Shown piece by piece: positions 1 to 11,409 of a stretch of DNA of 52,592 nt. This DNA comes from Butyriboletus loyo (lineage: Eukaryota; Basidiomycota; Agaricomycetes; Boletales; Boletaceae): NCBI GenBank assembly GCA_038093515.1, contig JBBPSI010000176.1, positions 1-52,592 of the forward strand. Direction: 5' to 3'. The position numbers and the translations under genes are program-made. A model generated the notes under the pieces. That model made no database searches and was not told the DNA's origin. It worked only from the letters and a program-made list of their open reading frames with translations. Every line of letters begins with the position of its first letter. Positions within the stretch are counted from its first letter, which is position 1.

Positions 1-1
1 A

Positions 2-871
2 GCAAGGCTGCTAAAATACGACCTCGCCCTATCCTCAGCATATCATCCCCAGACGGACGGCGAGACAGAAAGGGTCAACCAGGAGCTGGAGACCTACCTC
101 CGCATCTTTTGCGATGGACGCCCTGACAGATGGGCCAGCATACTCCCCATGGCGGAGTTTTCTCACAATTCGACCACTCACTCGGTGACTGGCAAGACGC
201 CGTTCTCGTTAATGATCGGCTATGAACCACGCGCGTACCCGGCGTTAGGACGGACATTCCTACCGGCATTGGAAGCAAGGCTCTCGGACTTAGCCGCAAG
301 TCGCGAAGAAGCCTCGGAAGCACACGACAAGGCACGGCGCCTCATGAAAGAGCGGATCACAACAAAGTTTAAACCCTGGAAGGTCGGAGATAAGGTTTGG
401 CTAGAAGGCCGAAACCTTCGTCTCAGGTACCAGTCGCGCAAGCTTGCGCCAAAACGGGAAGGCCCCTTTGAGGTGGCCCAAGTAATATCACCAGTCGCCT
501 TTCGCCTGCGACTCCCGCCCACCTGGAAGATACATGACGTCTTCCACGCCTCTCTCCTGTCGTCTTACAGAGAGACCCCAGAGCACGGCCCCAACTACAC
601 GAACCCGCCCCCAGACACCATAGAAGGCGAAGAGGAGTACGAAGTAGAAAAGATCCTCTCGCATAGAGGCACCAGAAATCGGAGACAGTACTTGGTCTCC
701 TGGAAAGGCTACTCCGCCGCCGAAAACACCTGGGAACCCGAAGGGAATTTAGACAATTCCATGCCGTTGCTGCGAGCATACAAGGCTCGCCACCAGAAGG
801 ACTTCCCCGTGTCCACCCGCTCCCTCATCATCGCCGCCGCCACTCCGCCGCCGCCGCCGTCTAGAGTTTGA
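2..871 (+). CDS. Ty3/gypsy (chromovirus) polyprotein, integrase C-terminus with chromodomain, 5' end outside window
   Basis: Frame is open from base 2 to the TGA at 869-871, so the start lies before the window. The first residues are the end of an integrase core (AYHPQTDGETERVNQ, residues about 19-33 of this piece). A GPF-type module follows (REGPFEVAQVISP), with the linker 'IHDVFHASLL' usual in chromoviruses, then a chromodomain near the C-terminus (EYEVEKIL, YLVSWKGY, NTWEPE). In this family the integrase inserts the cDNA copy and the chromodomain helps target chromatin. A polypurine tract (ggggggtaa, 898-906) and an LTR follow directly, so this is the 3' end of a real element and not a shadow. 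No stop or frameshift is seen in the visible part, so the element could be young, but gag, protease and reverse transcriptase cannot be checked. Confidence 0.95.
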   Translation, partial: ARLLKYDLALSSAYHPQTDGETERVNQELETYLRIFCDGRPDRWASILPMAEFSHNSTTHSVTGKTPFSLMIGYEPRAYPALGRTFLPALEARLSDLAASREEASEAHDKARRLMKERITTKFKPWKVGDKVWLEGRNLRLRYQSRKLAPKREGPFEVAQVISPVAFRLRLPPTWKIHDVFHASLLSSYRETPEHGPNYTNPPPDTIEGEEEYEVEKILSHRGTRNRRQYLVSWKGYSAAENTWEPEGNLDNSMPLLRAYKARHQKDFPVSTRSLIIAAATPPPPPSRV

Positions 872-906
872 TCGAACCAGGAGTTTCGATCTTGTACGGG
901 GGGTAA

Positions 907-1723
907 TGTTACAGTTTTACCCCTAAGCGTACCCCGCCACTCGTTTTCCCACGCTCACGCGTCCCCGCCGCCCCCGCCGCCTTGCGATGCCGCCCATCGC
1001 CCGCTCCCTAGTCGCCTAGTGGACGTTATCCACTTCCCCGGTTGCCCCTGCGAGTCTCTGTGCCGTTGCACCGAGATAGCCCCTGTCTTCTCGCCCCGTC
1101 GGGCCGGACCTTCAGCTGAGCTGTCGCGTCCCTCTTATTTTGACCAATGACATTTCTTACATCACGTGACTAGCACGTGACTAGATTACGACGCGTCAGT
1201 ACCTTCGCGTCGAGACCCGTATCCAAGGGCTCCGCCGTTCGCGCACCCTTCGCCCTGTGGGGCTCGCCTCATGGACATCGTCGCTTCGACTTCAGCTCTT
1301 CCTATTCGCTGACGATGTCGCCATCTTACTCGGAGCTTCGCTCCCTCGTTACCGGCACTTTGCCGCTTCTTCTTTCGCCGCTATGACTCGGACGGACTCA
1401 TAGCCCTTTGCCCTCGCTGCCACGCACAGCTCGGTCTGTGCACGATACCCCTCAGTATATAAGATCGTACTTAGAGTAGTACGAGTTCTTTAGCTAATTC
1501 TACGCATCTACCAAGTGCCTAGCAATCTAGCTTATACCCCATCTGCCGATAGAGCCGATAAGCTCAAGCTCGATCTCGTCTGGTCTCCACCATACGACAT
1601 CTCGCCGACACTTGCTCTGCAGAAGCCCGATAGCGTCGTCTACGCGAGTCGGCCATCTTCCCGATTAGGCTCGAGCCCCTATTCAAGTGCTCGCTGCTAG
1701 TTGTTTCGCACTCCAGCGTAACA
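907..1723 (+). mobile_element. 3' LTR of the chromodomain gypsy element
   Basis: The 817-bp LTR starts TGTTAC and ends GTAACA, the short inverted ends expected of gypsy LTRs, and sits right after the polypurine tract. A TATA-like box (tatataag, near 1456) lies downstream of a C-rich half. A close relative lies at 6465-7284 on the other strand. Short open frames inside it are not genes. The target duplication cannot be tested because the 5' LTR is outside the window. Confidence 0.93.
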
Positions 1724-1829
1724 GTTCAATAAGTACTGATGAATTAATGATTGCCTTGTGTATTCTCATTGATAACTATGAATGAATGAGTGAGTGAGGA
1801 CCATGATAAGGATGAGCACCACTGATGCT

Positions 1830-2322
1830 TGTTATAATTGTATCTCTTATAACCATCTTTTGCATTTGGACTTCGTCATATTTCTCTTTCAAAGATCACG
1901 TGACCTAGTGCACGTGATTGTGGGATTATACATGTGACCATAGGCTGACTAAGCATATGACGTCATGGTCCAGACTGGCCCAGACTCTATGACATCACAC
2001 CTCATGTATTTAATCTCTGTTTGCTTCTCTTCTTTTTGATCGCCATCGACTTCTATTTCCTATCATCGTTGACTCATGACTTCCTTCATATATACATGTA
2101 TAGTAACTAGTCTCACGCACTGCTTGGTCTGTGCGCATTCCCTTGTAATATAAAAGGGCTTGTGGTTGCGGCTAGGATTCCCTAGCTTTAACCACTTGTC
2201 TATTCACTGGCAACAGTTGAGAGATTAAGATCTAAGCTATTCCTCATTACCATCACCGGTACTTGTGTAGTACTGCAACAGTTGCGAACCCTGTGTGCTC
2301 TGATAACTCTGTTGTCATAACA
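1830..2322 (+). mobile_element. Solo LTR, second gypsy-like family (TGTTATAATTG type)
   Basis: A 493-bp LTR runs from TGTTAT to ATAACA and is flanked on both sides by the perfect 5-bp duplication atgct (1825-1829 and 2323-2327). There is no internal coding part, so it is a solo LTR left by LTR-LTR recombination. It carries a TATA-like box (aatataaaagg, near 2146). A second copy of the family is cut off by the right edge of the window (52236-52592). Confidence 0.93.
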
Positions 2323-2327
2323 ATGCT

Positions 2328-2685
2328 TATACGAACCAATGTATTTCTTGCTGGTGGGCAATTCAGCGAACTCCTCTGATGTTGGTATCTGGGTGGATGA
2401 CATGAGGGATGTGCGAGTGGAATAAGAAGTGCAGCCATTTACGTCCATATTTATGTTGTTGAGGACCTGAGGCTATTTCTGAATTCGGAATTCTGAATTC
2501 TGAATGAATGAATGCATATATATTTATGTAATCATCCATGATATTGATGGAAATCAACCTTTCTATATTTATCTTCTTGAATGTGCGAAGCATGTTTGCA
2601 GATGCGCGCATATACTAGTCCTATTATGTGCAGGTCTGAATATCTAGCATAATGTCTCTATAAAGCTGACTAGGCTGGAAGGCTG
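2328..2685. other. Intergenic / leader stretch without a recognisable gene
   Basis: No supported reading frame. It holds a run of overlapping gaattc/gaattctg motifs followed by gaatgaatgaatg (about 2480-2513). It probably is upstream sequence of the decayed gene beginning near 2686. Confidence 0.5.
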
Positions 2686-4813
2686 ATGTGTGTGAATAAT
2701 AACCTTGCCATGGCAGATACACCATCTTTAGATGATATCTTGTGTCGGCTGCCTCTGATGAAGGTGTCATCAACCTCCGAGTCCCACCAGGCTGGCCATG
2801 TCTCCTACCGGAAATCTCTACCACCTACCTTTCCTCAATCCTCCACAAGGAATTTGGATTCCTTTGATGAATGGATAGATTATCTGAGCTCCAAGGCTAC
2901 CTCAGGCATAGAACCCAAACATCCCAAGTCATATCAAACTCCGGTATCCCCTTCCTCCATCACATTGTCCTTTGATAAACTTCTGGACCGCTTCACACAA
3001 GAAATGGAGAAAGGTCACATTCATGAGGCTCCTCCACCTCCACCTCCACCTCCACCTACTCCTACTCCATTTCAGGCATCATCCTCTGATACCATCCTGG
3101 ATCACCACTTCCTACCAGGGTCTCAAAAGAATGATAATGATGGGCCTGATGTCAGGGATGAAAATGGCAATTATGTTTTGTCTTGTTTTCTATCATCCAG
3201 CTCATGCCATTTTCTGCAGCCTCTACACCTCTGAAGCGAAAGTTTGTGGATGATGATCTCACTGAGGGTAACATTCCAACCCATCTCTTACTATTTATTT
3301 ATTCACCGTTGATCTAGTGCCTGTTCCAAAGCGATCAAGAGGAAGATCACAGAAGAGGAGAAAGATGGACCAGCAGAAAGGTTACTTTGTTGCTTTCTTA
3401 ATTGACTCACCTTATGTATATTAAATAAATTCATGACAGTGTTGCTGCCATTGCCCACACCCCCAGGTAGGTCTTGTTCTTCAGCATGGTGTCATCAACC
3501 TTTATTTCCCATGTGAATTAGTCATGAAAAGGGGCAGAGGAAGACCTCCAAAGCACAAGCATGCTTTGAAGCCACTTCCAGCACCTTCCGATAGTCAGGC
3601 CATACCAGATGGGATTACAACCAAACTAGAAACATACGAAGGACCTCTGCAGGAACCTCCACAACATGCTCAGACCTCACAGAGAATGATGTTGCCATGG
3701 GAATCCCATTCAGGTAGCAGTGGCCCAAATGCTCCCCACCCTCCATCCCAGATGTCTAGGCAAGATATTGGTGGTAGGGAAAATATCCTTTGTAAATGCA
3801 TGCAGAACCTCTCTGAGAAAATGCCATCAGCAATGGTTCTGTCATCTGCTCTCCTGTGGCACTGTGCATACATGGAGCTCAACACACTTGGGGACAGACA
3901 GTGGCTTGACAGCCTTGTCTGTGACTTCTATCTAGCATCCATCTGGCATGACAATGAGGGCGATGCTCGTTGTCGCTTCCTAATGATCTTCCAACTCTGA
4001 CCTGACCTACAACTGAGCTCCATGGAGGTCGAGACATACAGGCACACTCATCATGTTCCTGAAGGCGAGCCATGTGTCTTGATTCTGGTGGCATTTATTG
4101 TCCATGATCCAGAGTCAGCCCACTACTTTGCTGTGGTGTTTGACTATGCTGCCTACATTGCCTATGCTGCCCACATCGCCTATGTCTTTGGAAGAAGGAT
4201 CAGTGACAGCAATCCAGAATATAATTCAGACTGGAGAGCCTGGAGAGGACCTGAATGATGGCAAGCCATAGCTGATCTTCATCACTGGAATTCAGATGAT
4301 CCAGACACAGTGTTCGTAATGACAAGGGACTGGAAGCAAAATGGATATGACTGTGGACCCATCGCTTGCGCACTCATCAAGCAGTGCATGGAGAATGGGC
4401 TCGAGGAGACATGGAATATGTTATCAGGATCACATTCCTCCCAGCCTTTGATTCCATGTGGTCACATTCTAAGGCTCAACATGCTTGCAGCCATTCAGCG
4501 ATGATGCATGACTAGCTTTCAAGACTACATGCACTTCATGGTCGAACGACCACATAGCTGGGATTATGTAGAGTTGGATGATGCAACAATCCAGCAGATG
4601 CAGTCAGGTGGAAACCATGAGCGCGACAACCAACTATTACAATCTCTTACACACGCCAGCAACTGCTGTAGGGAATGTCAGACCTTCATTACCCAGGAAG
4701 CTGCCAGAATGTCCAGAGCATCTATCAAGACAGGCACAGAGGATTCAGAAGACTTGGAAGATGGAACAGAGGAGGAAAGGGAAAAGGAAAATCCAGGACA
4801 TATTCCAGACTGA
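2686..4813 (+). pseudogene. Decayed AT-hook / Ulp1-type (C48) cysteine protease gene, 5' half
   Basis: An N-terminal exon (2686 to about 3150) holds a proline run (3031-3060). Short exons split by GT-AG introns (about 3270-3320, 3380-3440, 3466-3522) encode basic nuclear-localisation-like stretches (PLKRKF, KRSRGRSQKRRK), then an AT-hook (KRGRGRPPK, from 3524). The frame from 3524 to 4813 has Ulp1 features: HYFAVVFD with the catalytic-type His codon at 4121-4123, and WKQNGYDCGP with the Cys codon at 4352-4354. Ulp1-family proteases cleave SUMO-like conjugates; related domains also occur in transposon-borne genes. In-frame TGA codons at 3998, 4256, 4502 and 4811 interrupt it. The same frame runs on past 4813, so it may be one gene with the next entry. 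Exon borders upstream of 3202 are uncertain. Confidence 0.7.
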
Positions 4814-5499
4814 GCCAAGGCCTTGTTTAGCTTGATAAAGGGTCACAAGATACTCCACGGAAGTCACCTGCGTCGAGCACATCGTCCTGCCTATGCTGTG
4901 GCTCGTCCTTCCAGAACCACTTGCAAGACTGCAGTAGCCTTTGAAGAAGACAATCAACTGTCCAATGCAGCCAGGGGTTCACGCAGGCAAGTCAAGGACT
5001 GGCGATTGGGTACCCTGCGACGTTTTCCCAGAGTTTCACAGCCTGTTTCCCTGGATGCCTATAAGGGACACAGATTTCTTCCACATGATCACGAGTATGA
5101 CGAGTATGATGATGGACCGACCTTGGAGATGCTTCAGCAACCTGATGTCTATGCCATCTTGACATACCCCTTCGAGCACATGACCCAGGCCCCTGCTTGG
5201 ATCATGTGGCAAGATCATGGATATCACATCCTCACAGACTCTTTTCAAATGTTCTATCTGGGTCCACCAATTCAAATCATGGACCACATCATGACTATAG
5301 GAAAGATAGATCCTTCCAGCTCTTCTCAAGTGGAAGATGACCAGGTGAGATGCCTGCCAGTTTTTGAATATGGCTAGATGGAGCATTTATCAAAGACCTT
5401 CCTGCTTGTTCTAGATCAAGGTCATGAGCACAAAAGAGATGTTGTACTATGCAGGCAATTCTCCTGGAATCCATCAACCATGTGCTCATGGTCACAATG

Positions 5500-5927
5500 T
5501 GTTACGATAGTGGATACTTTTTCCTTCCTTTACCACTTGGACTATTGTCTTCACCTAGCTTGCTGCTAGTTCCCTTTGAACGGTATTAACCGTTCTAGCT
5601 TAGTCATCAGTTCTCGCGCACGGATGCGCTTTCTTTCTTACTCCAGAATCTTCTAGAGTACTCTTTCCTCGTTTGTACTTTCACTCTCAAGACCCAATTA
5701 GGGAGCATGGTCTGTGTGCAGACACCAGTAGTATAAAGACCCAGTCTTTACCCACATGTACTCTATCTAGTTCTACGCAGATACCTGCTAGCAATTAGTT
5801 CTCTTCCAGACACTTAGTGTGCGCACTAAGACATAGTCTGAGACCCAGCTTGAGAATTGTCTCCAGAGTCCTGAGGCTACTCCAGAGTGCCTCCTCACTG
5901 TTCTAGTTGTTAGCGCCCAGCGTAACA
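5500..5927 (+). mobile_element. Solo LTR, 428 bp, inserted in the decayed large gene
   Basis: TGTTAC...GTAACA ends, flanked by perfect caatg duplications (5495-5499 and 5928-5932). A TATA-like box (tataaag, near 5732) and the following ttctacgcagatacc...tagcaat stretch resemble the LTR at 907-1723, so the families are related but distinct. No internal region remains. Confidence 0.93.
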
Positions 5928-6464
5928 CAATGCCTTTGTATGTGGTCATCTTTCTGTCTTTGGTGAAGAAGAGCAGTATATCCGGGTTGACCTTGAGCAA
6001 GACAAGATCAACTTCTCTGCAGATGACATCGAGATTTCAATCGACATAGACAGCATCATATGGATCACCAGGAAGCTTGTATGCAAGAACAGCATTGGGG
6101 TATACCTGACTCCTATCTACAATGGCAAGCCTGGAATTCCCAGACACAATCATGTCTATGTTGACATTCTGATACCACAATCAGAGGAAGATCAACAGGC
6201 TCTGGGACACCGCACTGAGTGGCTGTGGAAGAAATTCCCTCTGAATGTCATCCCTCATGCCAGCATTGGCAAGCTTTCTTCCTCCACTGGTCATGGTCTG
6301 GGAGTCTATATCTTCTTCCCTCGAATGATTCACTGCAGTCCACTAACAGGAAGGCATATGAACATGATGCCAGAGGAGTGTTGGATCCCTTCTGGGAGGA
6401 GGTCTTTCTTCCTGCCATCGATGAGCATGCCACCGAGGGTTGGGTGCCCTATGCGTCACATACC

Positions 6465-7284
6465 TGTTACGCTGGTAGCGCACAATAGCTAGCAAGCAAG
6501 CGCTTATAGGGGCTCGAGCCTAATGAGGAAACTAGCCGACTCGCGTAGATGACGCTATCGGGTGTCTTGCAAAGCAAGTGTCGGCAAGATCTTGAGTGGT
6601 GGCGACCAGACGAGATCAAGCAGACTCTTATCAGCTTTATCGGCAAGAGGAGGGTATATTGCTAGATTACTATGCACTTGGTAGATGCGTAGAATTAGCT
6701 AAAGAACTCGTACTAGCCTAAGTGCGAGTATATATACTAATAGATATTGTGCACAGACCGAGCTGTGCATGGCAGCGAGGGCAAGGGGTTATGAGTCGAC
6801 GCAAGTCATAATGGCGAAGGGTGGAGCGGCAAAGTGCCGGTAACGAGGGAGCGAAGCTCCGAGTAAAGTGGCGACATTGTCAGCGAATGAGAAGAGCAGA
6901 AGATGAAGTGACGATGTCCATGAGGTGCGGCCCACAGGGCAAAGGGGATGCGAACAGCGGAGCCCTTGGATACGGGTCTCGACGCGAAGGTACTGATGCG
7001 TCGTAATCTAATCACGTGCTAGTCACGTGATGCAAGAAATGTCATTGGTCAAGAAAAGGAGGACGCAACAGCTCAACTGTGGGTCCGGCCCGACAGGGTG
7101 AGAAGACAGGGGTTATCTCAGTGTAGCGACACTGAGACTTGCAGAACGACTGGGGAAGTGAATAACGTCCACTAGGCGACTAAGGAGCGGGCGATGGGCA
7201 GCATCGCGAGATGGCGGGAGCGGCGGGGGCATGTGAGCGTGGGAAAACGAGTGGCGGGGTACGCTTAGCGGTAAAACTGTAACA
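6465..7284 (-). mobile_element. Solo LTR of the 907-1723 gypsy family, inverted
   Basis: This 820-bp element reads as the reverse complement of the LTR at 907-1723, by eye roughly 90% alike, with many C/T-type differences. It is flanked by perfect atacc duplications (6460-6464 and 7285-7289). It splits the codon run of the host gene exactly between ACC and TTG. Confidence 0.95.
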
Positions 7285-9442
7285 ATACCTTGGAAGAAGG
7301 AAGATACAAGCAAGGAGGCTCTTCACAGAGTCGAAGGACCTTCCCCCTCTCCAATCAAGCTTTCCTTGATATTCAGGAAATCATGAAGAGACTCATTTCT
7401 GACAACCCGAGTTGCTCTATGTATGGCTTGTTCTTCTTTGCAGTGGAAGGAAAGGGCAACAAGCTGCTGACAAAGGATGGTCAAGCAGGAGAATATAGCT
7501 TTCCTGAAGTGGCTCTCAAACAGAATCTGTCCTGCCTGGATTGGAAATACATGCTGGACTGAAAGAATGGAGAGCTCTTTGTCAACATGGGAATCTCCTT
7601 CACTCCCAGATCCAAACATCAGGTAGTGGGCCTGTGGAGGCATGATGCGCTGGAGGAGTCCTATGCAGCTGCTGGCTTCAACATGGGAACCATCTACCAT
7701 CACTGCATGCTCTACAGATATGGGGCGATGCAGGCAGAGATGCCTCAAGATCGTGCACTTCAAACCCATGCAGCGTTCAGGAGTACCTACAACCTCTATT
7801 ATGAGGTGGTGCGCCACAACAATAACATGCCCAGCTTTGCAAAGGACAGTGATGCCTACAATCTGACTCCCAGATATTACAAGGAGTGCTCCAGCACCAT
7901 CCATATCCTTCGCAAAGCCAAGTCCAGAATGTATGGGGTCAGGGATGAATATCATGTCAGTGGACAGGCTGCACAAACCTTGTTGAGAGAGATCATGCCT
8001 CAGGTGAGGGACCTTGTTTTCCTATCTGTCATAGTTTTGGCTGAGCAGTATCTTCAGGCCAAGCGATACATGGAGTCCAGACCTGTCCTTTGGATTCCCT
8101 CTGATGTGTGGTTCGAATTTCTTGCCAGACGAATGGAGGAAATACAAAGGACTCAGATTCAACTCAAGAGACTGAATCCTGCCAATCTTGGGATCCTCAC
8201 TGGCATCCTGAATCACATGCTTCGATCTGCCATCACCACACCAATTGTCTATGACTTCCATGTCAGGGAGTCGCTGGCTCTGATCGAATATTACAATGTG
8301 GTGAAGAAGGCCAACATGTTTTTTCTGCAGGAGCTGGAATTGAACCTGGAGCCTTGTCTTGATAGCGTTCAAGAAAACAATGACTTTCATGTCCTTGCTC
8401 TGATGGGTCTCAATGCGAAAGCACAATGGGACAAGGCTCTTGCTGCTCGAAAATCAACAGTCTTGGATGGCTTTGATCAAACGGCCGTGTTTCCCATCAG
8501 ACCCAATCCCACTTGGAGCCAGCTGAAGGGGGCCATCAGGGCCAATCCCATATTGATGTTGAAGGAGTGGACGATGCCTGCTGGATTGCAAAACCAATTG
8601 GTGACCTTGGCTCATCTGTTTTGCCAGTTCACCATGCAAATATGGTTGATGGTGGACCATACAGCCATGAAGGGAATTGAACCTGCCCCGACCTCTCTGT
8701 CTGATGCAATGAAATGTTGGACCATCTCCAGCATCGATCAGACTCTTCTTCACACCACCTTTGAGGCCTATGGTATGACGGGCCTGGATGGCATTTCTCA
8801 TGGTCATCAAGGTCCACATTCAATGGATTTTGCAGGTCACAAGGAAATATACTTTCCTGTGAAGCGAACCCCACCCCAGAAAGGCTCTCAGTGGCTATCC
8901 TTCTGGGATGATGCAGGCTATGTGACAGCATATCACAAACTGCTGGAGGAGCACAGTCAAGAAGAAGGATTTTATCTGAATGATGGTTTGGAAGCCATCT
9001 TCTCACAGCTTCACTGCCTTCCTGCAAGTCAAAAGGGGACACAGAAAAGCAAGGGATTTGTATGGCGGATCAAAGCAAACACCTTTGTGTTTCACATGAA
9101 CCCTCTCTTTTACAAGGTGGAGGGACTTGGGAAGGAGTCAAAGAAAGCAAGCAAGCATCAAGGGAAACTGGTTGCTCGTCGACCATTGAAGTCCAGAAAG
9201 GTGTTTGAAGAGGTTCTGTGGTGATCGAGTGGATTTGATGGTTTGGCCAGCAAGAAGGTAGAAACAGAGCAACAGACAAGGCGTGCATGACTTGAATATC
9301 TTGGTGCTGTAAGCAAGAACAAGAGAAGGCCCCCACAGTGAAAGAAAGCCAAGGTTACATAACTGCGTGATCTGACTCCAGAGGATGGAGAACAGCTTGA
9401 GTGTTCATTGATGCAATTGATTGAAATTCAAACAACAAGTAG

Positions 9443-9470
9443 GGAGGAGGAGGAGGAGGAGGAGGAGGAT
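9443..9470 (+). repeat. (GGA)n microsatellite
   Basis: About nine ggag/gga units just downstream of the decayed gene; simple sequence with no coding support. The rest of 9225-9534 shows nothing I can identify. Confidence 0.8.
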
Positions 9471-9534
9471 GGAAGTGATAATGGAAATTAGGTGGAAAGA
9501 ATGGACTTACAAAATTGTAGTCAACATGTATCAA

Positions 9535-11376
9535 AAAGCGCAATAAAGCGTCATGTACAACAAAGTGTACCAAAAGTGTAGAAAAACAAGGGGAGACAGA
9601 GTGTAGAGAAAGTGTAGCAAAAAAAAGGGTAGTAGAGTGTGTGGAAAGTGTAGCATCGCAAAAGTGCAATTCAAAATTATCACGCCAATACACCATCGGC
9701 AGGCAGTGCCAGTCGATAGAACATGTTTACACAATGTGTACTCAAAGTGTAGACAAAGCATACAAAAAAGTGTACTCAAAGTGTAGGAACATGTCCAGCT
9801 AGGTCTACAAAAAGTGTACAAAAAAGCGCAATGAATGTAGTGTACAAAAGTGTGCAAATGTATACCAAGGTGTAGGGAAAGTGTAGATAAAGTGTAGGAA
9901 TGGTGTTGAAACACTTTAAAACATCTTCGAACACTTTCAAACACTTCCGAACACTTTCAAACACTTTTGAAAACAATACCAAACGTGTGTGCCAAGGTGC
10001 AGGGAAAGTGTAGCAAAAGTGTAGGAAAGGTGTTGAATCACTTTAAAACATCTTTGAACACTTGACGAACACTTTCGAACACTTTCGCACCGCGTGTTTT
10101 GACTTATGTAAGCATCCGAAAGAGTCGACATGTACGCAAATCAGCCACAATTGGTACACTTTAGCTACACTATTGGTACACTTCACTGTTTGGCATTATG
10201 GATGTGGTCAGATGAATAAACAGTGATAAACAAAGTTGTAGGCAAGATCCCACGCGCAAAAAAGGTATAATGGTCATGTGACGAATTTCTAAACTGGGTG
10301 AGATATAAGCAAAATAGTCGAAAAAAGCCAGTGAGTGTGGGAAAATTGAACACATTTTTGAGAAGTAAGGTAGTATGAGCAGGAATGTGTAGTTAAAAGT
10401 GTACAAAAAAGCGCACACGAAGTGTAGCAAAGTGTAGCAAAACAAGGGGAGACAGAGTGTAGAGAAAGTGTAGCCAGTGAAAGTGTAGCAAAAAAGAGTA
10501 GTAGAGTGTATGGAAAGTGTAGCAAAAATGGTAGTAGAGTGTAGGCAATGTGTAGCCTAAGTGTAGCATAAGTGTAGAAAAAGTCTCGTAAAAGTCTAGA
10601 AGAAGTGTACTTAAAGTCTAGACAAAGTGTAGGTAAAGTGTAGCAAGCAGAGTGTGGTGAGGTGATGAAGCATTTTGTAGACATTTTACTCCGGTTTCTG
10701 TACACCATTTGGTACACTTTTTTGTAGAGTTTGCTAGACATGTTCCTACACTTTTTGTAGACATTTATTACGCTTTTTTGTAGACTTTGCTAGACATGTT
10801 CCTACACTTTTTGTACACTTTTATTTCGCTTTTTGTACACTTTTTGCAGACTTTGCTAGACATATTCCTACACTTTTATTACGCTTTTTTGTAGACTTTG
10901 CTAGACATGTTCCTACACTTTTACTACACTTTTTATACACTTTTTTGTAGACTTTGCTAGACATGTTCCTACACTTTTTGTAGACTGTTTCCTACTCTTT
11001 GTACACTTTTTGTACACCTCTATTTCGCATTTTTGTACACTTTTTGCAGACTTTGCTAGACATTTTGTAGACATTTATTACGCATTTTTGTACACTTTGC
11101 TAGACATGTTCCTACACTTTTACACCTTTTATACACTTTTGCTACACTTTTATTTCGCATTTTTGTAAACTTTAGTAGACATGTTTGTACACTTTTTGCA
11201 GACTTTTTGTACACTTGTGGTACACTCTACTAGACACTTTTGTACAGTTTGGTAGGCTTTTTTTGGTAGACTCTTTGTACACTCTGAGTAGACTTGTGGT
11301 GGATGACTGTTTGCTACACATTGTGTATACTTCTATTTCGCATTTTTGCACACTTTTTGAGGACATTTATTATACT
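9535..11376. repeat. Satellite-like array of GTGTAG/GTGTAC motifs that switches strand near 10,690
   Basis: From about 9535 to 10,680 the + strand mostly repeats aaagtgtag / aaagtgtac; from about 10,690 to 11,376 it repeats the reverse complement, ctacactttttgtaca, within a longer unit (tttgctagacatgttcctacac, at least six copies between 10,725 and 11,130). Short stretches of the opposite sense occur inside the left half (9905-9985, 10,028-10,090). The whole forms a degenerate palindrome of about 1.8 kb. Long frames on the - strand of the left half are by-products of the repeat. No gene supported. Confidence 0.85.
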
Positions 11377-11409
11377 CTATATGGATAGCATTGCTCCTGC
11401 CACTTTCTA

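Larger units (their letters stand above)
4814..9224 (+). pseudogene. Decayed large gene of unknown function, split by two solo LTRs
   Basis: Coding pieces are 4823-5344, 5415-5499, 5928-6464 and 7285-9224; 5345-5414 is a clear intron (gtgaga...ttctag). Removing the solo LTR at 5500-5927 plus one caatg copy, or the one at 6465-7284 plus one atacc copy, puts the flanking codons back in phase, so the LTRs hit an existing reading frame. Damage also includes a one-base shift near 6360 and a TGA at 7560-7562. The 7587-9224 part is open for 545 codons; an in-frame 54-nt intron near 8004-8057 is possible. The sequence is globular, with no membrane segment and no transposase triad that I can recognise. 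It could be the 3' half of the Ulp1-bearing gene or a separate mobile gene. I cannot name a family. Confidence 0.65.

Noticed and set aside
9531..10741. Cys/Leu/Thr-rich frames on the minus strand
   Set aside because: By-products of the CTACAC/GTACAC satellite.
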